A stretch of DNA of 17,218 bases from CAYRHS01 sp964424125 (GTDB taxonomy: Bacteria > Actinomycetota > Acidimicrobiia > IMCC26256 > JAOSJL01), in NCBI GenBank assembly GCA_964424125.1, contig CAYRHS010000060.1, forward strand, positions 1 to 17,218, written 5' to 3'. Position numbers and translations under genes: made by a program. Below are positions 6,804 through 13,941 of the stretch, piece after piece. The notes beneath the pieces were generated by a model that was not told the DNA's origin, searched no databases, and saw nothing but the letters and a program-made list of their open reading frames with translations. Each line of letters begins with the position of its first letter. The first letter of the stretch is position 1.

Positions 6804-8026
6804 GACGCGGCGCCCGGGCCCTGGCGACGGGACCAGGTCTCGAGGGACAGGCCCCACAGCCGGATGAACCCCGCCGCGTCCTCGTGCCGGAAGGCGTCGT
6901 CGGCCTCATAGGTGGCGAGGGCGTGGTCGTAGAGCCCCGCGGGCGCGCGCCGGCCGGCGACAGAGCAGCATCCCGGCTCGAGGCGGAGGCGCACCTCCCC
7001 CGTAACGGAGCGCTGCGAGGAGCCGACGAACGCGTCGAGCGCGTCCCGCAACGGCGAGTACCAGTGCCCGTCGTAGACCAGGTCGGCCCACCGGGGCTCG
7101 AGTCGGGCCTTCTCGCGCATCAGGTCCCGCTCGAGGGTCACAGTCTCGAGGTCGGCGTGGGCGAGGATCAACGCGAGCATCCCCGGGCACTCGTAGACCT
7201 CGCGGCTCTTGATCCCCACCCGCCGGTTCTCGACCATGTCCAGCCGACCGAAGCCGTAGGCTCCCACGGCGGCGTCGAGTGCCGGCAACAGCTCGTGCAG
7301 CTCCCGGCGCTGGCCGTCGAGCGTCGTGGGGACGCCCTCCTCGAAGCCCACGACGAGCTCCCGGGCGTCGCGCGGCGCGTCGCTCACCGCCGCCGTCAAC
7401 GTGTACACGTCGGCCGGCGCCTCCGCCCACGGGTCCTCGAGCTCCCCGCACTCGATCGCGCGACCCGCGAGGTTGGCGTCGATGGAGTACGGCTTGTCCT
7501 TCGTGGCCGTGATCGGGATCTCGAAGCGTGCCGCGTAGTCGATGGCGTCCTCGCGCGTCAGTCCCCATACGCGCGCGGGGGCCAGCACGGCCAGGTCGGG
7601 CGCAAGCGTCCGCAGCGCGATCTCGAAGCGGACCTGGTCGTTGCCCTTGCCCGTGCACCCGTGCGCGACGGCATCGGCGCCGTGCTCGCGCGCGGCCGCC
7701 ACCAGGTGCCGGGTGATCAGCGGACGGGAGAGGGCGGAGACGAGCGGGTACTGGCCTTCGTAGCGGGCGTTGGCGCCGATGGCGGGAGCGACGAAGTCAC
7801 GGGCGAACTCCGCGCGAGCGTCGACCACGACCGACGCGACCGCCCCCGCCGTCAGCGCGCGTTTCCGCACGGCCTCGAGGTTCTCTCCGCCCTGGCCGAC
7901 GTCGACGGCCACCGCGACGACCTCCGCATCCCACTCCTCGCGGATCCAGCGCACCGCCACCGAGGTGTCGAGCCCACCTGAATACGCGAGCACGACCCGT
8001 TCGACGTCGGCGCTCTCACTCACCAT
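6800..8026 (-). CDS. argG: Argininosuccinate synthase, 408 aa
   Basis: It joins citrulline and aspartate with ATP to make argininosuccinate in the cytosol. The N-terminal PP-loop AYSGGLDTS is at residues 14-22. It is followed by EGQYPLVSALSRPLI, HGCTGKGNDQVRFE and ATKDKPYSIDANL, all characteristic of the family, and the length is normal. ATG 8026 is chosen because GGAGG lies 9 nt upstream; an adjacent in-frame GTG at 8029 would add one residue. It starts 33 nt after argR, the only real gap between argC and mpg, and overlaps argH by 4 nt. Confidence 0.98.
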   Translation of the reverse strand: MVSESADVERVVLAYSGGLDTSVAVRWIREEWDAEVVAVAVDVGQGGENLEAVRKRALTAGAVASVVVDARAEFARDFVAPAIGANARYEGQYPLVSALSRPLITRHLVAAAREHGADAVAHGCTGKGNDQVRFEIALRTLAPDLAVLAPARVWGLTREDAIDYAARFEIPITATKDKPYSIDANLAGRAIECGELEDPWAEAPADVYTLTAAVSDAPRDARELVVGFEEGVPTTLDGQRRELHELLPALDAAVGAYGFGRLDMVENRRVGIKSREVYECPGMLALILAHADLETVTLERDLMREKARLEPRWADLVYDGHWYSPLRDALDAFVGSSQRSVTGEVRLRLEPGCCSVAGRRAPAGLYDHALATYEADDAFRHEDAAGFIRLWGLSLETWSRRQGPGAAS

Positions 8027-8035
8027 CACGCGCTT

Positions 8036-8040
8036 CCTCC
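8036..8040 (-). promoter_or_regulatory. Ribosome binding site of argG
   Basis: GGAGG (continuing as GGAGGAAG) on the minus strand lies 9 nt before ATG 8026 and 6 nt before GTG 8029. It falls in the 33-nt argR-argG gap and gives argG independent initiation, unlike most genes of the block. Confidence 0.75.
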
Positions 8041-8059
8041 CTGGTCGACCATCGTCCGC

Positions 8060-8530
8060 TCACAGGCCCGCGAGTCGCGCGAGGTGAGCTGCCACAGCTG
8101 AGCCGTCCGCCGTCTCGTCGCAGACGACGAGGATCGTGTCGTCGCCGGCAACGGAGCCGAGCACGTCGGGAAACGCGCTGCGGTCGAGCGCCGAGGCCAC
8201 GACGTGGGCCTGGCCGGGCCCGGTCCGGAGCACGACGAGATTCCCGCTGTGCCCCACCTCGACGACGAACTCGCCCATGACCCGGCGGAGGTGCTCGTCG
8301 GGTGGCGCGGGTTCCTTGCCGTATTCCGGGATCGCGTACGCCATCGTTCCGCCCGGGAGCCGCACCTTCATCGCGCCGAGGTCCTCGAGATCACGACTCA
8401 CCGTCGCCTGGGTGGCGACGACCCCGTCGGCGGCGAGGAGCTCCACGAGCTGGTGCTGGCTCGAGATCGGCTGCTCCTCGAGCAGGCGGGCGATCCGGTG
8501 TTGGCGCTGGGGCTTGCCGAGCGTGGCCAT
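8060..8530 (-). CDS. argR: Arginine repressor ArgR, 156 aa
   Basis: This arginine-dependent hexameric DNA-binding regulator represses biosynthesis genes. The N-terminal winged helix-turn-helix includes TQATVSRDLEDLG (about 40-52), the recognition-helix motif of the family. The C-terminal oligomerisation and arginine-binding domain includes GPGQAHVVASALDR and GSVAGDDTI, close to the E. coli GTIAGDDTI motif. Its ATG follows the argF stop directly with no gap, and a GGAGGG site lies inside the end of argF. Its place within the operon means it should control its own supply through the dyad upstream of argC. Confidence 0.97.
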   Translation of the reverse strand: MATLGKPQRQHRIARLLEEQPISSQHQLVELLAADGVVATQATVSRDLEDLGAMKVRLPGGTMAYAIPEYGKEPAPPDEHLRRVMGEFVVEVGHSGNLVVLRTGPGQAHVVASALDRSAFPDVLGSVAGDDTILVVCDETADGSAVAAHLARLAGL

Positions 8531-9436
8531 TCATCCCTCCAGGAGCACCGCGAGCACCGCCCGCATCGCGTGCAGGCGGTTCGCGGCCTGAGGCCAGACC
8601 AGGGAGCGAGGCCCGTCGAGGACCGCGGCGGTGACCTCCTCGCCACGGTGGGCCGGCAGGCAGTGCAACAGCACCGCACCGGGCGACGCCGCGTCGAGCA
8701 GGTCATCGTCGACCCGGTAGCCACGGAACGCGTGGCGACGCACGTCGGCCTCGACCTCCTGTCCCATCGAGGCCCACACATCGGTGTAGACGGCGTCCGC
8801 ACCCGCCACCGCGTCGTAGGGATCGGTGACGAGGTGCACGTTTCCCCCGAGGTTGCGAGCCCGCTCGACCACATCGAGGTCGAGCTCGTAGCCGGGCGGC
8901 GACGACACCGTGAACTCGAGGCCGCTCAGCGCGGCGGCAAACGCCAACGACGCGGCCACGTTGTTCCCGTCTCCCACGAAGGCGAGCCGGCGCCCTTCGA
9001 GGGTGCCGATGTGCTCGCGCAGCGTCAGGAGATCGGCGAGCGCCTGCGTCGGGTGAGCCCGATCGGAGAGCAGATTGACGACGGGCACGTCCACGGATGC
9101 TTCCATGACCTCGAGCACGTGGTGATCGAACACGCGCGCGCCGATCACGTCGCAGTACGACGCGAGGGTGCGGGCGACGTCGGCTGCGGACTCCCGCTGC
9201 CCGAGGCCGACTTCCTCGCCCCGGAGCACGATCGGGTGCCCACGCAGGGTCACGACAGCCATCTCGAAGGCGGTGCGCGTCCTGGCGGAAGGTTTCTCGA
9301 ACAGGGCGACGGCGCCCCGCCCGGCCAGTCGCGCGGGCACGGCGTCCGCCGCGACCTTCCAGTCCCGGGCGCGCTTCAGCACCTCGTCGAGCTGGCTGGG
9401 TGTGAGGTCGTCGACCTCCAGCAGTCGGGGCTTCAT
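8531..9436 (-). CDS. argF: Ornithine carbamoyltransferase, 301 aa
   Basis: It transfers the carbamoyl group from carbamoyl phosphate to ornithine, giving citrulline, as a cytosolic trimer. The carbamoyl-phosphate loop reads SARTRT (50-55), a variant of STRTR that I recall in other actinobacterial enzymes. HPTQ is at 128-131, GDGNNVA near 155, DVWASMG near 219, and the ornithine-binding HCLP at 258-261. The length is typical of the family. ATG 9436 overlaps the argD stop as ATGA, and AGGAGG lies 4 nt upstream. Long frames extending upstream into argD are shadows. Confidence 0.97.
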   Translation of the reverse strand: MKPRLLEVDDLTPSQLDEVLKRARDWKVAADAVPARLAGRGAVALFEKPSARTRTAFEMAVVTLRGHPIVLRGEEVGLGQRESAADVARTLASYCDVIGARVFDHHVLEVMEASVDVPVVNLLSDRAHPTQALADLLTLREHIGTLEGRRLAFVGDGNNVAASLAFAAALSGLEFTVSSPPGYELDLDVVERARNLGGNVHLVTDPYDAVAGADAVYTDVWASMGQEVEADVRRHAFRGYRVDDDLLDAASPGAVLLHCLPAHRGEEVTAAVLDGPRSLVWPQAANRLHAMRAVLAVLLEG

Positions 9437-10668
9437 CCGGCCTCCTGGTGAGTAGCAGCGTCGGTGAGCACGGCGCCGAGGGTCGCCACGGCGCCGTCGA
9501 TCTCGTCGTCGGACACGAGCAGCGGGGGCGCGAGACGCAGCGCCGTGCGCGTGACCGCGTTGAGCACGAGCCCACGGTCGAGACAGCGGCGGGCCGTCGC
9601 CACCGCATCGAGGCCCGGCTCCAGCTCGGCCGCGAGGAGGAGCCCGAGGCCGCGGACCTCGGTCACGCCCGGGAGCGCGGCCAGGCCGTCCGCGAGGCGG
9701 GAGCCGGCCCGTTCCGCCCGCTCGGGAGCCCGCTCCCGCTCCATCACCTCCAGCACCGTCAGTGCCGCCCGGGCCGCGAGCGGCTGGCCGCCGAACGTCG
9801 TGGCGTGGTCGCCGGGGCGGAACTCGGCCGCCATCGACTCCCGGGCCCAGCAGGCACCGATCGGCACGCCGTTGCCGAGCGCCTTCGCCATCGTGACGAC
9901 GTCGGGCGCGGCCCCCGTGTGCTCGAAGGCGAACCACCGGCCCGTGCGTCCCAGACCGGTCTGCACCTCGTCGACGACCAGGGCCGCCTCCCGCTCGTCG
10001 CACAGCTCACGGACCGCCTCGAGGTATCCCTGCGGTGCCACGTTCACGCCGCCTTCGCCCTGCACGACCTCGAGCAGCACCGCACACACGCGTTCGTCCA
10101 TCGCGGCGCGGAGCCCGCCGAGGTCGCCGAAGGCGACGTGCCGGAAACCTTCGGGCATCGGGGCGAACGTCTCGTGCTTCTCGGGTTGGCCGGTGGCTGC
10201 GAGCGTGGTGAGTGTGCGGCCGTGGAAGGAGCGCAGGGCCGAGACAACATGAAAGCGCTCGGGCCCACCGTGCCGCTGCCCGGCGCGCCGCACGAGCTTG
10301 ATCGCGCACTCGTTGGCCTCGGCACCCGAGTTCGCGAAGAAGCAGCGGCCGCGCGCCCCGACGGCGGCGGTGAGCAGCGCGTCGAGACGCGCACCGAGCC
10401 GTGGTTGGACGTCGTTGTAGTAGAGGTTCGAGACGTGGAGCAGTCGTCGCGCTTGATCGGCGAGCGCGTCGGCTACGGCCGGATGCGCGTGACCGAGCGA
10501 CGTGACCGCCAGCCCGCTCAGGAAGTCCAGGTACTCACGCCCCTCCGCGTCCCACAGGCGCGTGCCCTCACCGCGCACGAACGCGACCGGAAGGCGCGGG
10601 TAGGTCGCCATGACGTGCGCACGGTCGAGCGCAGCGATCTCGTCGAAGCCGAGCGTGGTGGCGCTCAC
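9433..10668 (-). CDS. argD: Acetylornithine aminotransferase, 411 aa
   Basis: This PLP enzyme converts N-acetylglutamate semialdehyde to N-acetylornithine using glutamate. It is a class III aminotransferase: NSGAEANECAIKLVR is the cofactor phosphate-binding region, VVDEVQTGLGRTG carries the PLP-ring aspartate, and the Schiff-base Lys262 lies in MAKALGNGVPIG. GTG 10668 overlaps the argB stop as GTGA. A weak GGTGA lies 4 nt upstream. The length is normal for ArgD. Some family members also act in lysine or succinylornithine metabolism, but the operon points to arginine. Confidence 0.97.
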   Translation of the reverse strand: MSATTLGFDEIAALDRAHVMATYPRLPVAFVRGEGTRLWDAEGREYLDFLSGLAVTSLGHAHPAVADALADQARRLLHVSNLYYNDVQPRLGARLDALLTAAVGARGRCFFANSGAEANECAIKLVRRAGQRHGGPERFHVVSALRSFHGRTLTTLAATGQPEKHETFAPMPEGFRHVAFGDLGGLRAAMDERVCAVLLEVVQGEGGVNVAPQGYLEAVRELCDEREAALVVDEVQTGLGRTGRWFAFEHTGAAPDVVTMAKALGNGVPIGACWARESMAAEFRPGDHATTFGGQPLAARAALTVLEVMERERAPERAERAGSRLADGLAALPGVTEVRGLGLLLAAELEPGLDAVATARRCLDRGLVLNAVTRTALRLAPPLLVSDDEIDGAVATLGAVLTDAATHQEAG

Positions 10669-11546
10669 GGCGTCACCATGGTCCCGATGCCCTCACGGGT
10701 GAAGAACTCGAGCAGCAAGGCGTGCGGGATCCGCCCGTCGAGCACGTGGGCACGTGCCACGCCGTGACGAACCGCCGACAGACAGGACTCGACCTTGGGC
10801 ACCATGCCCTCACCCAACGCTCCCGACCGCTCGAGCTCCTCCAGGCCCGCGGCGTCGATCGCGGACACGAGCGTGGCCTCGTCTCCCAAGTCACGGAACA
10901 GGCCCGGCACGTTCGTCAGGTACACGAGCTTTTCCGCGCGCAGCGCCTCGGCGATCGCGCCCGCGACCGCGTCCGCGTTGATGTTGTAGTGCTGCCCGGC
11001 GGTGTCCACGCCGATCGTGGCCACCACCGGGATGAGGTCGTCGCGGAAGAGGTTCCAGAGGATCTCGGGCTCGATGTGGTCGACGTCGCCGACGAAGCCG
11101 AGCCGTTCGTCCCGTGGCCGGGCGCCGATGAGCCCCGCGTCCTCGCCTGAGAGCCCCACCGCGTACCGGCCGTGGCGGTTGATCGAAGCCACGATCTGGC
11201 GGTTCACCTCGCCCACGAGAGCCAGGCGCACGATGTCGACGGTCTCTTCATCGGTGACCCGCAGCCCCTCCACGAACTCGGGCTCCTTGCCGAGGCGGCG
11301 CATCAGTGCGCTGATCTGCGGTCCCCCGCCGTGCACGACGACGGGGTGGATCCCGACGAGACGCATCAGCACGACGTCCGTCGCGAACAAGTCGGCGAGC
11401 GCCGGGTCCTCCATGGCGTTCCCGCCGTACTTCACGACGACGACCTTGCCGCCGAACTCGCGGATGTACGGCAGCGCCTCGGCGAGGATCGCGGCCTTGG
11501 AGCCGGCGGCCTCCAGGAGCGCGGCGCGTTCGTCCACGGCGCTCAC
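10665..11546 (-). CDS. argB: Acetylglutamate kinase, 293 aa
   Basis: It phosphorylates N-acetylglutamate, the second step of the pathway and usually the feedback-controlled one. KYGGNAM (39-45) holds the catalytic lysine, HGGGPQI is at 72-78, and LTNVPGLF and EGMVPKV follow near the C-terminus. The N-terminal segment before the first strand (AAILAEALPYIREFGG) resembles the extra helix of arginine-inhibited hexameric kinases, so feedback inhibition by arginine is likely but inferred. GTG 11546 overlaps the argJ stop as GTGA. The frame stays open to 11825, but that part is arginine-rich shadow sequence inside argJ. Confidence 0.97.
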   Translation of the reverse strand: MSAVDERAALLEAAGSKAAILAEALPYIREFGGKVVVVKYGGNAMEDPALADLFATDVVLMRLVGIHPVVVHGGGPQISALMRRLGKEPEFVEGLRVTDEETVDIVRLALVGEVNRQIVASINRHGRYAVGLSGEDAGLIGARPRDERLGFVGDVDHIEPEILWNLFRDDLIPVVATIGVDTAGQHYNINADAVAGAIAEALRAEKLVYLTNVPGLFRDLGDEATLVSAIDAAGLEELERSGALGEGMVPKVESCLSAVRHGVARAHVLDGRIPHALLLEFFTREGIGTMVTP

Positions 11547-12739
11547 GAGGTCCCCATGTTCTCGTCCACGTAGGCGTGGGTCAGGTCGGTCGTGAGCATC
11601 GTCGCCGACCCCGACCCCTCCCGGAACGCGCAGACGAGGTCGATCTCGCGCGCCTTCATCGTGGCGTCCAGCGCGTCGTCGTCGTGCGCGGCGGCGACAC
11701 CGTCGCGGCAGACCGTGACGTCGCCGTAGCTGATGTCGACACCCTCGGGATCGAGCTCCACCCCGCTCGCCCCCAACTCGGAGAGCACCCTCCCCCAGTA
11801 CGGGTCCTCGCCGTACCAAGAGCACTTCACGAGCTGGCTCTCCGCGACGGCGCGGGCAGCCCGCCGCGCTTCGTCGTCACTGCGGGCGCCGGTGACGTGC
11901 ACGCGCACGAGCTTGGTCGCGCCTTCGGCGTCAGCGGCCATCTGTTCCGCCAGCGAGCCGCACACCTGACGCAGCGCGCCCCGGAGTGCCTCGGCGGCGG
12001 CCGACCCGGGGGCAACCTCCTCGCCCCCGGCGGCACCGTTGGCGAAGACGATCACCGTGTCGTTGGTGCTACGAGCTCCGTCGATCGTGAGAGTGTCGAA
12101 CGACTCGCGTACCGCGAGGAGGAGCGCCTCGTGGAGCACGGGAGCAGCGACGGCTGCGTCGGCGGTGAGCACGGCGAGCATCGTGGCGTGGCTCGGAGCG
12201 AGCATCGCCGCTCCCTTCGCCATCCCGCCCACGGTGGTTGTCCGGCCCCCGTGGTCGAAGGTCGCGACCGCCTCCTTGCGGACGGTGTCGGTGGTGAGGA
12301 TCGCGTCGGCGGCCCGGTCGGCGGCCTCGGGCGTCGCCTCCAACGCGCGCACGGCGCTCGGGACCGCCTCCGTGATCCGCTCGGCGGGTAGCGGGACACC
12401 GATCAAGCCGGTGGAGCACACCAGGACGTCGGTGTCTCGGACGCCGAGCGCCGACGCGGTTGCGCGGCACGTGGCGCGCGCCGCGACCCGTCCCGCCTCG
12501 CCGGTGGCGGCGTTGGCGTTCCCGGAGTTGAGCACGACCGCCGCAGCTTCTCCGTCGGCGACGTGCTGGCGGGTCACCTGGACCGGCGCGGCCGCGACCC
12601 GGTTCGTCGTCGTGACGGCGGCCGCGCCCGCCGGCCGGCGATCCGTGGTCGCGACCAGCGCGAGGTCGAGCGCGCCGCCGGGCTTGACGCCACACGCCGT
12701 TCCCGCCGCCTCGAACCCCCCTGCGGCCGTGACGCTCAC
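11543..12739 (-). CDS. argJ: Glutamate N-acetyltransferase / ornithine acetyltransferase, 398 aa
   Basis: It moves the acetyl group from N-acetylornithine to glutamate, recycling acetyl groups; bifunctional members also use acetyl-CoA. The precursor cleaves itself before a threonine nucleophile. Here the motif is HATMLAVLTADA, so cleavage is expected between Ala185 and Thr186. LNSGNANAATG, CSTGLIGVPLP and KGAAMLAP are family segments. Whether it is mono- or bifunctional cannot be read from sequence; no argA is seen in the window. GTG 12739 overlaps the argC stop as GTGA, with a weak GGTGAG just upstream. Confidence 0.97.
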   Translation of the reverse strand: MSVTAAGGFEAAGTACGVKPGGALDLALVATTDRRPAGAAAVTTTNRVAAAPVQVTRQHVADGEAAAVVLNSGNANAATGEAGRVAARATCRATASALGVRDTDVLVCSTGLIGVPLPAERITEAVPSAVRALEATPEAADRAADAILTTDTVRKEAVATFDHGGRTTTVGGMAKGAAMLAPSHATMLAVLTADAAVAAPVLHEALLLAVRESFDTLTIDGARSTNDTVIVFANGAAGGEEVAPGSAAAEALRGALRQVCGSLAEQMAADAEGATKLVRVHVTGARSDDEARRAARAVAESQLVKCSWYGEDPYWGRVLSELGASGVELDPEGVDISYGDVTVCRDGVAAAHDDDALDATMKAREIDLVCAFREGSGSATMLTTDLTHAYVDENMGTS

Positions 12740-13779
12740 GGGCTCACCCCGAGCGCGCTGAGACCGGTGGTCTCGGGCAGGCCGAGCAGCAGGTTGGCGC
12801 ACTGGAGGGCCTGGCCGGCCGCACCCTTGACGAGGTTGTCCTCGGCCGCGATCGCCAGCACCGTGTCGGTCCGGCCGTCGTAGCGCACGGTGACGTGCAG
12901 CGCGTTCGACCCGAGCGTCGCCTTCGTCCCCGGCGGCTCGTCGGTCACCAGCACGAAGGGCTCCCCCGCATAGTGGTCCCGGAAATCGGCAAGCAGCGAC
13001 TCGGTGGAACGGGCGTCACCCGTGCTGGCCGGACGCGCGTAGCAAGTGGCGAGCAGGCCGCGCGTCGTGGGTACGAGGTGGGGCGTGAACAGCAAGGAGA
13101 CATCACGGCCGGCGACGCGTCCCAGCGCAGCCTCCATCTCGCCCGTGTGGCGGTGATCGCACAGGCCGTAGGCACGCACGTCTCCGTCGGCCTCGGAGAA
13201 GAGGCTCGGCATCGACAGTCCCCTCCCCCGGCCGGAGACCCCCGAGGCCGCGTCGACGACGATGCCCGTCGCCTCGACGCGGTCTCGAGCGAGGAGTGGC
13301 GCGAGCGCCAACGTCGCCGCGGTCGGATAGCACCCGGGGGCGGCAACGTGCTTCGCGGTGACGATCTCCTCGCGGAAGAGCTCCGGGATGCCGTACGCGA
13401 ACTCGGGCAGCAGCTCGGCGGCGCGGTGGGGTTCGCCGTACCAGCGTTCGTAGTCGGACGCGCCGGTACGGAAGTCGGCCCCGAGGTCCACGACGTGACC
13501 CACCGAACCGGCGAGCTCGGGCACGACCTCCTGGGAGGTGCCGTGGGGCAGGGCGCAGAAGACGACGTCCAAGCCGTCGAGCACCGCGGGCTCCAGTGCG
13601 GTCAGGACCGTGTCCGGGTACGCCGCGGCCAACCCGGGGTGGAGCGTCGCCACCCGTGCGCCCGCGTTCGCCTCGGCCGTGGCCGCGGCCACGGCGATGC
13701 TCGGGTGGTCGGCCAGGAGCCGCAGGAGCTCGCCGCCCGTGTAGCCCGAGGCTCCCAGCACCGCTGCTCGATACGCCAT
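12736..13779 (-). CDS. argC: N-acetyl-gamma-glutamyl-phosphate reductase, 347 aa
   Basis: It reduces N-acetylglutamyl phosphate to the semialdehyde with NADPH. The cofactor loop GASGYTG is at 9-15 and the catalytic Cys150 lies in APGCYPTA. GVSGRGRGLSM and HRHTGEME follow as in the family. It is the first gene of the arg block. ATG 13779 gives the standard N-terminus MAYRAAVLGASGYTG; the upstream open frame is noncoding. No Shine-Dalgarno precedes it, and the -10 TACAAT ends only five bases before the ATG, so the message is probably leaderless. Confidence 0.97.
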   Translation of the reverse strand: MAYRAAVLGASGYTGGELLRLLADHPSIAVAAATAEANAGARVATLHPGLAAAYPDTVLTALEPAVLDGLDVVFCALPHGTSQEVVPELAGSVGHVVDLGADFRTGASDYERWYGEPHRAAELLPEFAYGIPELFREEIVTAKHVAAPGCYPTAATLALAPLLARDRVEATGIVVDAASGVSGRGRGLSMPSLFSEADGDVRAYGLCDHRHTGEMEAALGRVAGRDVSLLFTPHLVPTTRGLLATCYARPASTGDARSTESLLADFRDHYAGEPFVLVTDEPPGTKATLGSNALHVTVRYDGRTDTVLAIAAEDNLVKGAAGQALQCANLLLGLPETTGLSALGVSP

Positions 13780-13784
13780 CTCGC

Positions 13785-13815
13785 ATTGTATGCACGCCAC
13801 TGCATAGCCACGCAA
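13785..13815 (-). promoter_or_regulatory. argC promoter, probably leaderless
   Basis: A strong -10 TACAAT (13790-13785) is preceded by TTGCGT (13815-13810) as a weak -35 with a long 19-bp spacer. The -10 ends five bases before the argC ATG. Actinobacterial -10 elements usually sit about 6-7 bases from the start site, so transcription should begin at or next to the A of ATG 13779. Confidence 0.65.
13789..13806 (-). promoter_or_regulatory. ARG box (ArgR operator) upstream of argC
   Basis: TATGCAGTGGCGTGCATA is a perfect 6-6-6 dyad, 18 bp long like known ARG boxes. It fills the -35/-10 spacer and covers the first two bases of the -10, where ArgR would block RNA polymerase. ArgR is encoded seven genes into the same run counting argC as the first... 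specifically at 8060-8530. No second copy was noticed within about 100 bp. Confidence 0.7.
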
Positions 13816-13869
13816 CCCCGTTCCGGGGGGCCGTGGCGGCGGAGAGGACGGACCTGGGGAGTGCCGGAG

Positions 13870-13891
13870 CACTCGCGGGTATCCACGAGTG
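13870..13891. terminator. Second hairpin between pheT and argC
   Basis: CACTCG (13870-13875) pairs with CGAGTG (13886-13891), with an inner GG/CC pairing after one mismatch. It lies 51 nt after the pheT stop and 64 bp upstream of the argC promoter, so it may back up the first hairpin in ending pheT transcripts. The stem is modest. Confidence 0.35.
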
Positions 13892-13912
13892 ACCGGGGCT
13901 CGAGGTCGACAG

Positions 13913-13933
13913 GCCGAGAGCGAAGCCCTCGGC
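13913..13933 (-). terminator. pheST terminator hairpin
   Basis: On the minus strand GCCGAG pairs with CTCGGC, with further G-T and G-C pairs around a TTC-containing loop. It starts 9 nt after the pheT stop. It has no T-run, as is usual at this GC content. Confidence 0.55.
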
Positions 13934-13941
13934 TCGGCGGC

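Noticed and set aside
8531..8600. An extra operator for argR autoregulation at the argF/argR junction
   Set aside because: No TATGCA/TGCATA-type dyad was found there; argR appears to depend on the upstream argC promoter.
9437..10003. Upstream extension of argF into argD (490 aa version)
   Set aside because: The added part is a shadow of argD, and ATG 9436 has AGGAGG and gives the standard OTC length.
11547..11825. Upstream extension of argB (386 aa version)
   Set aside because: The extra residues are low-complexity Arg/Gly sequence inside argJ; the family N-terminus begins at GTG 11546.
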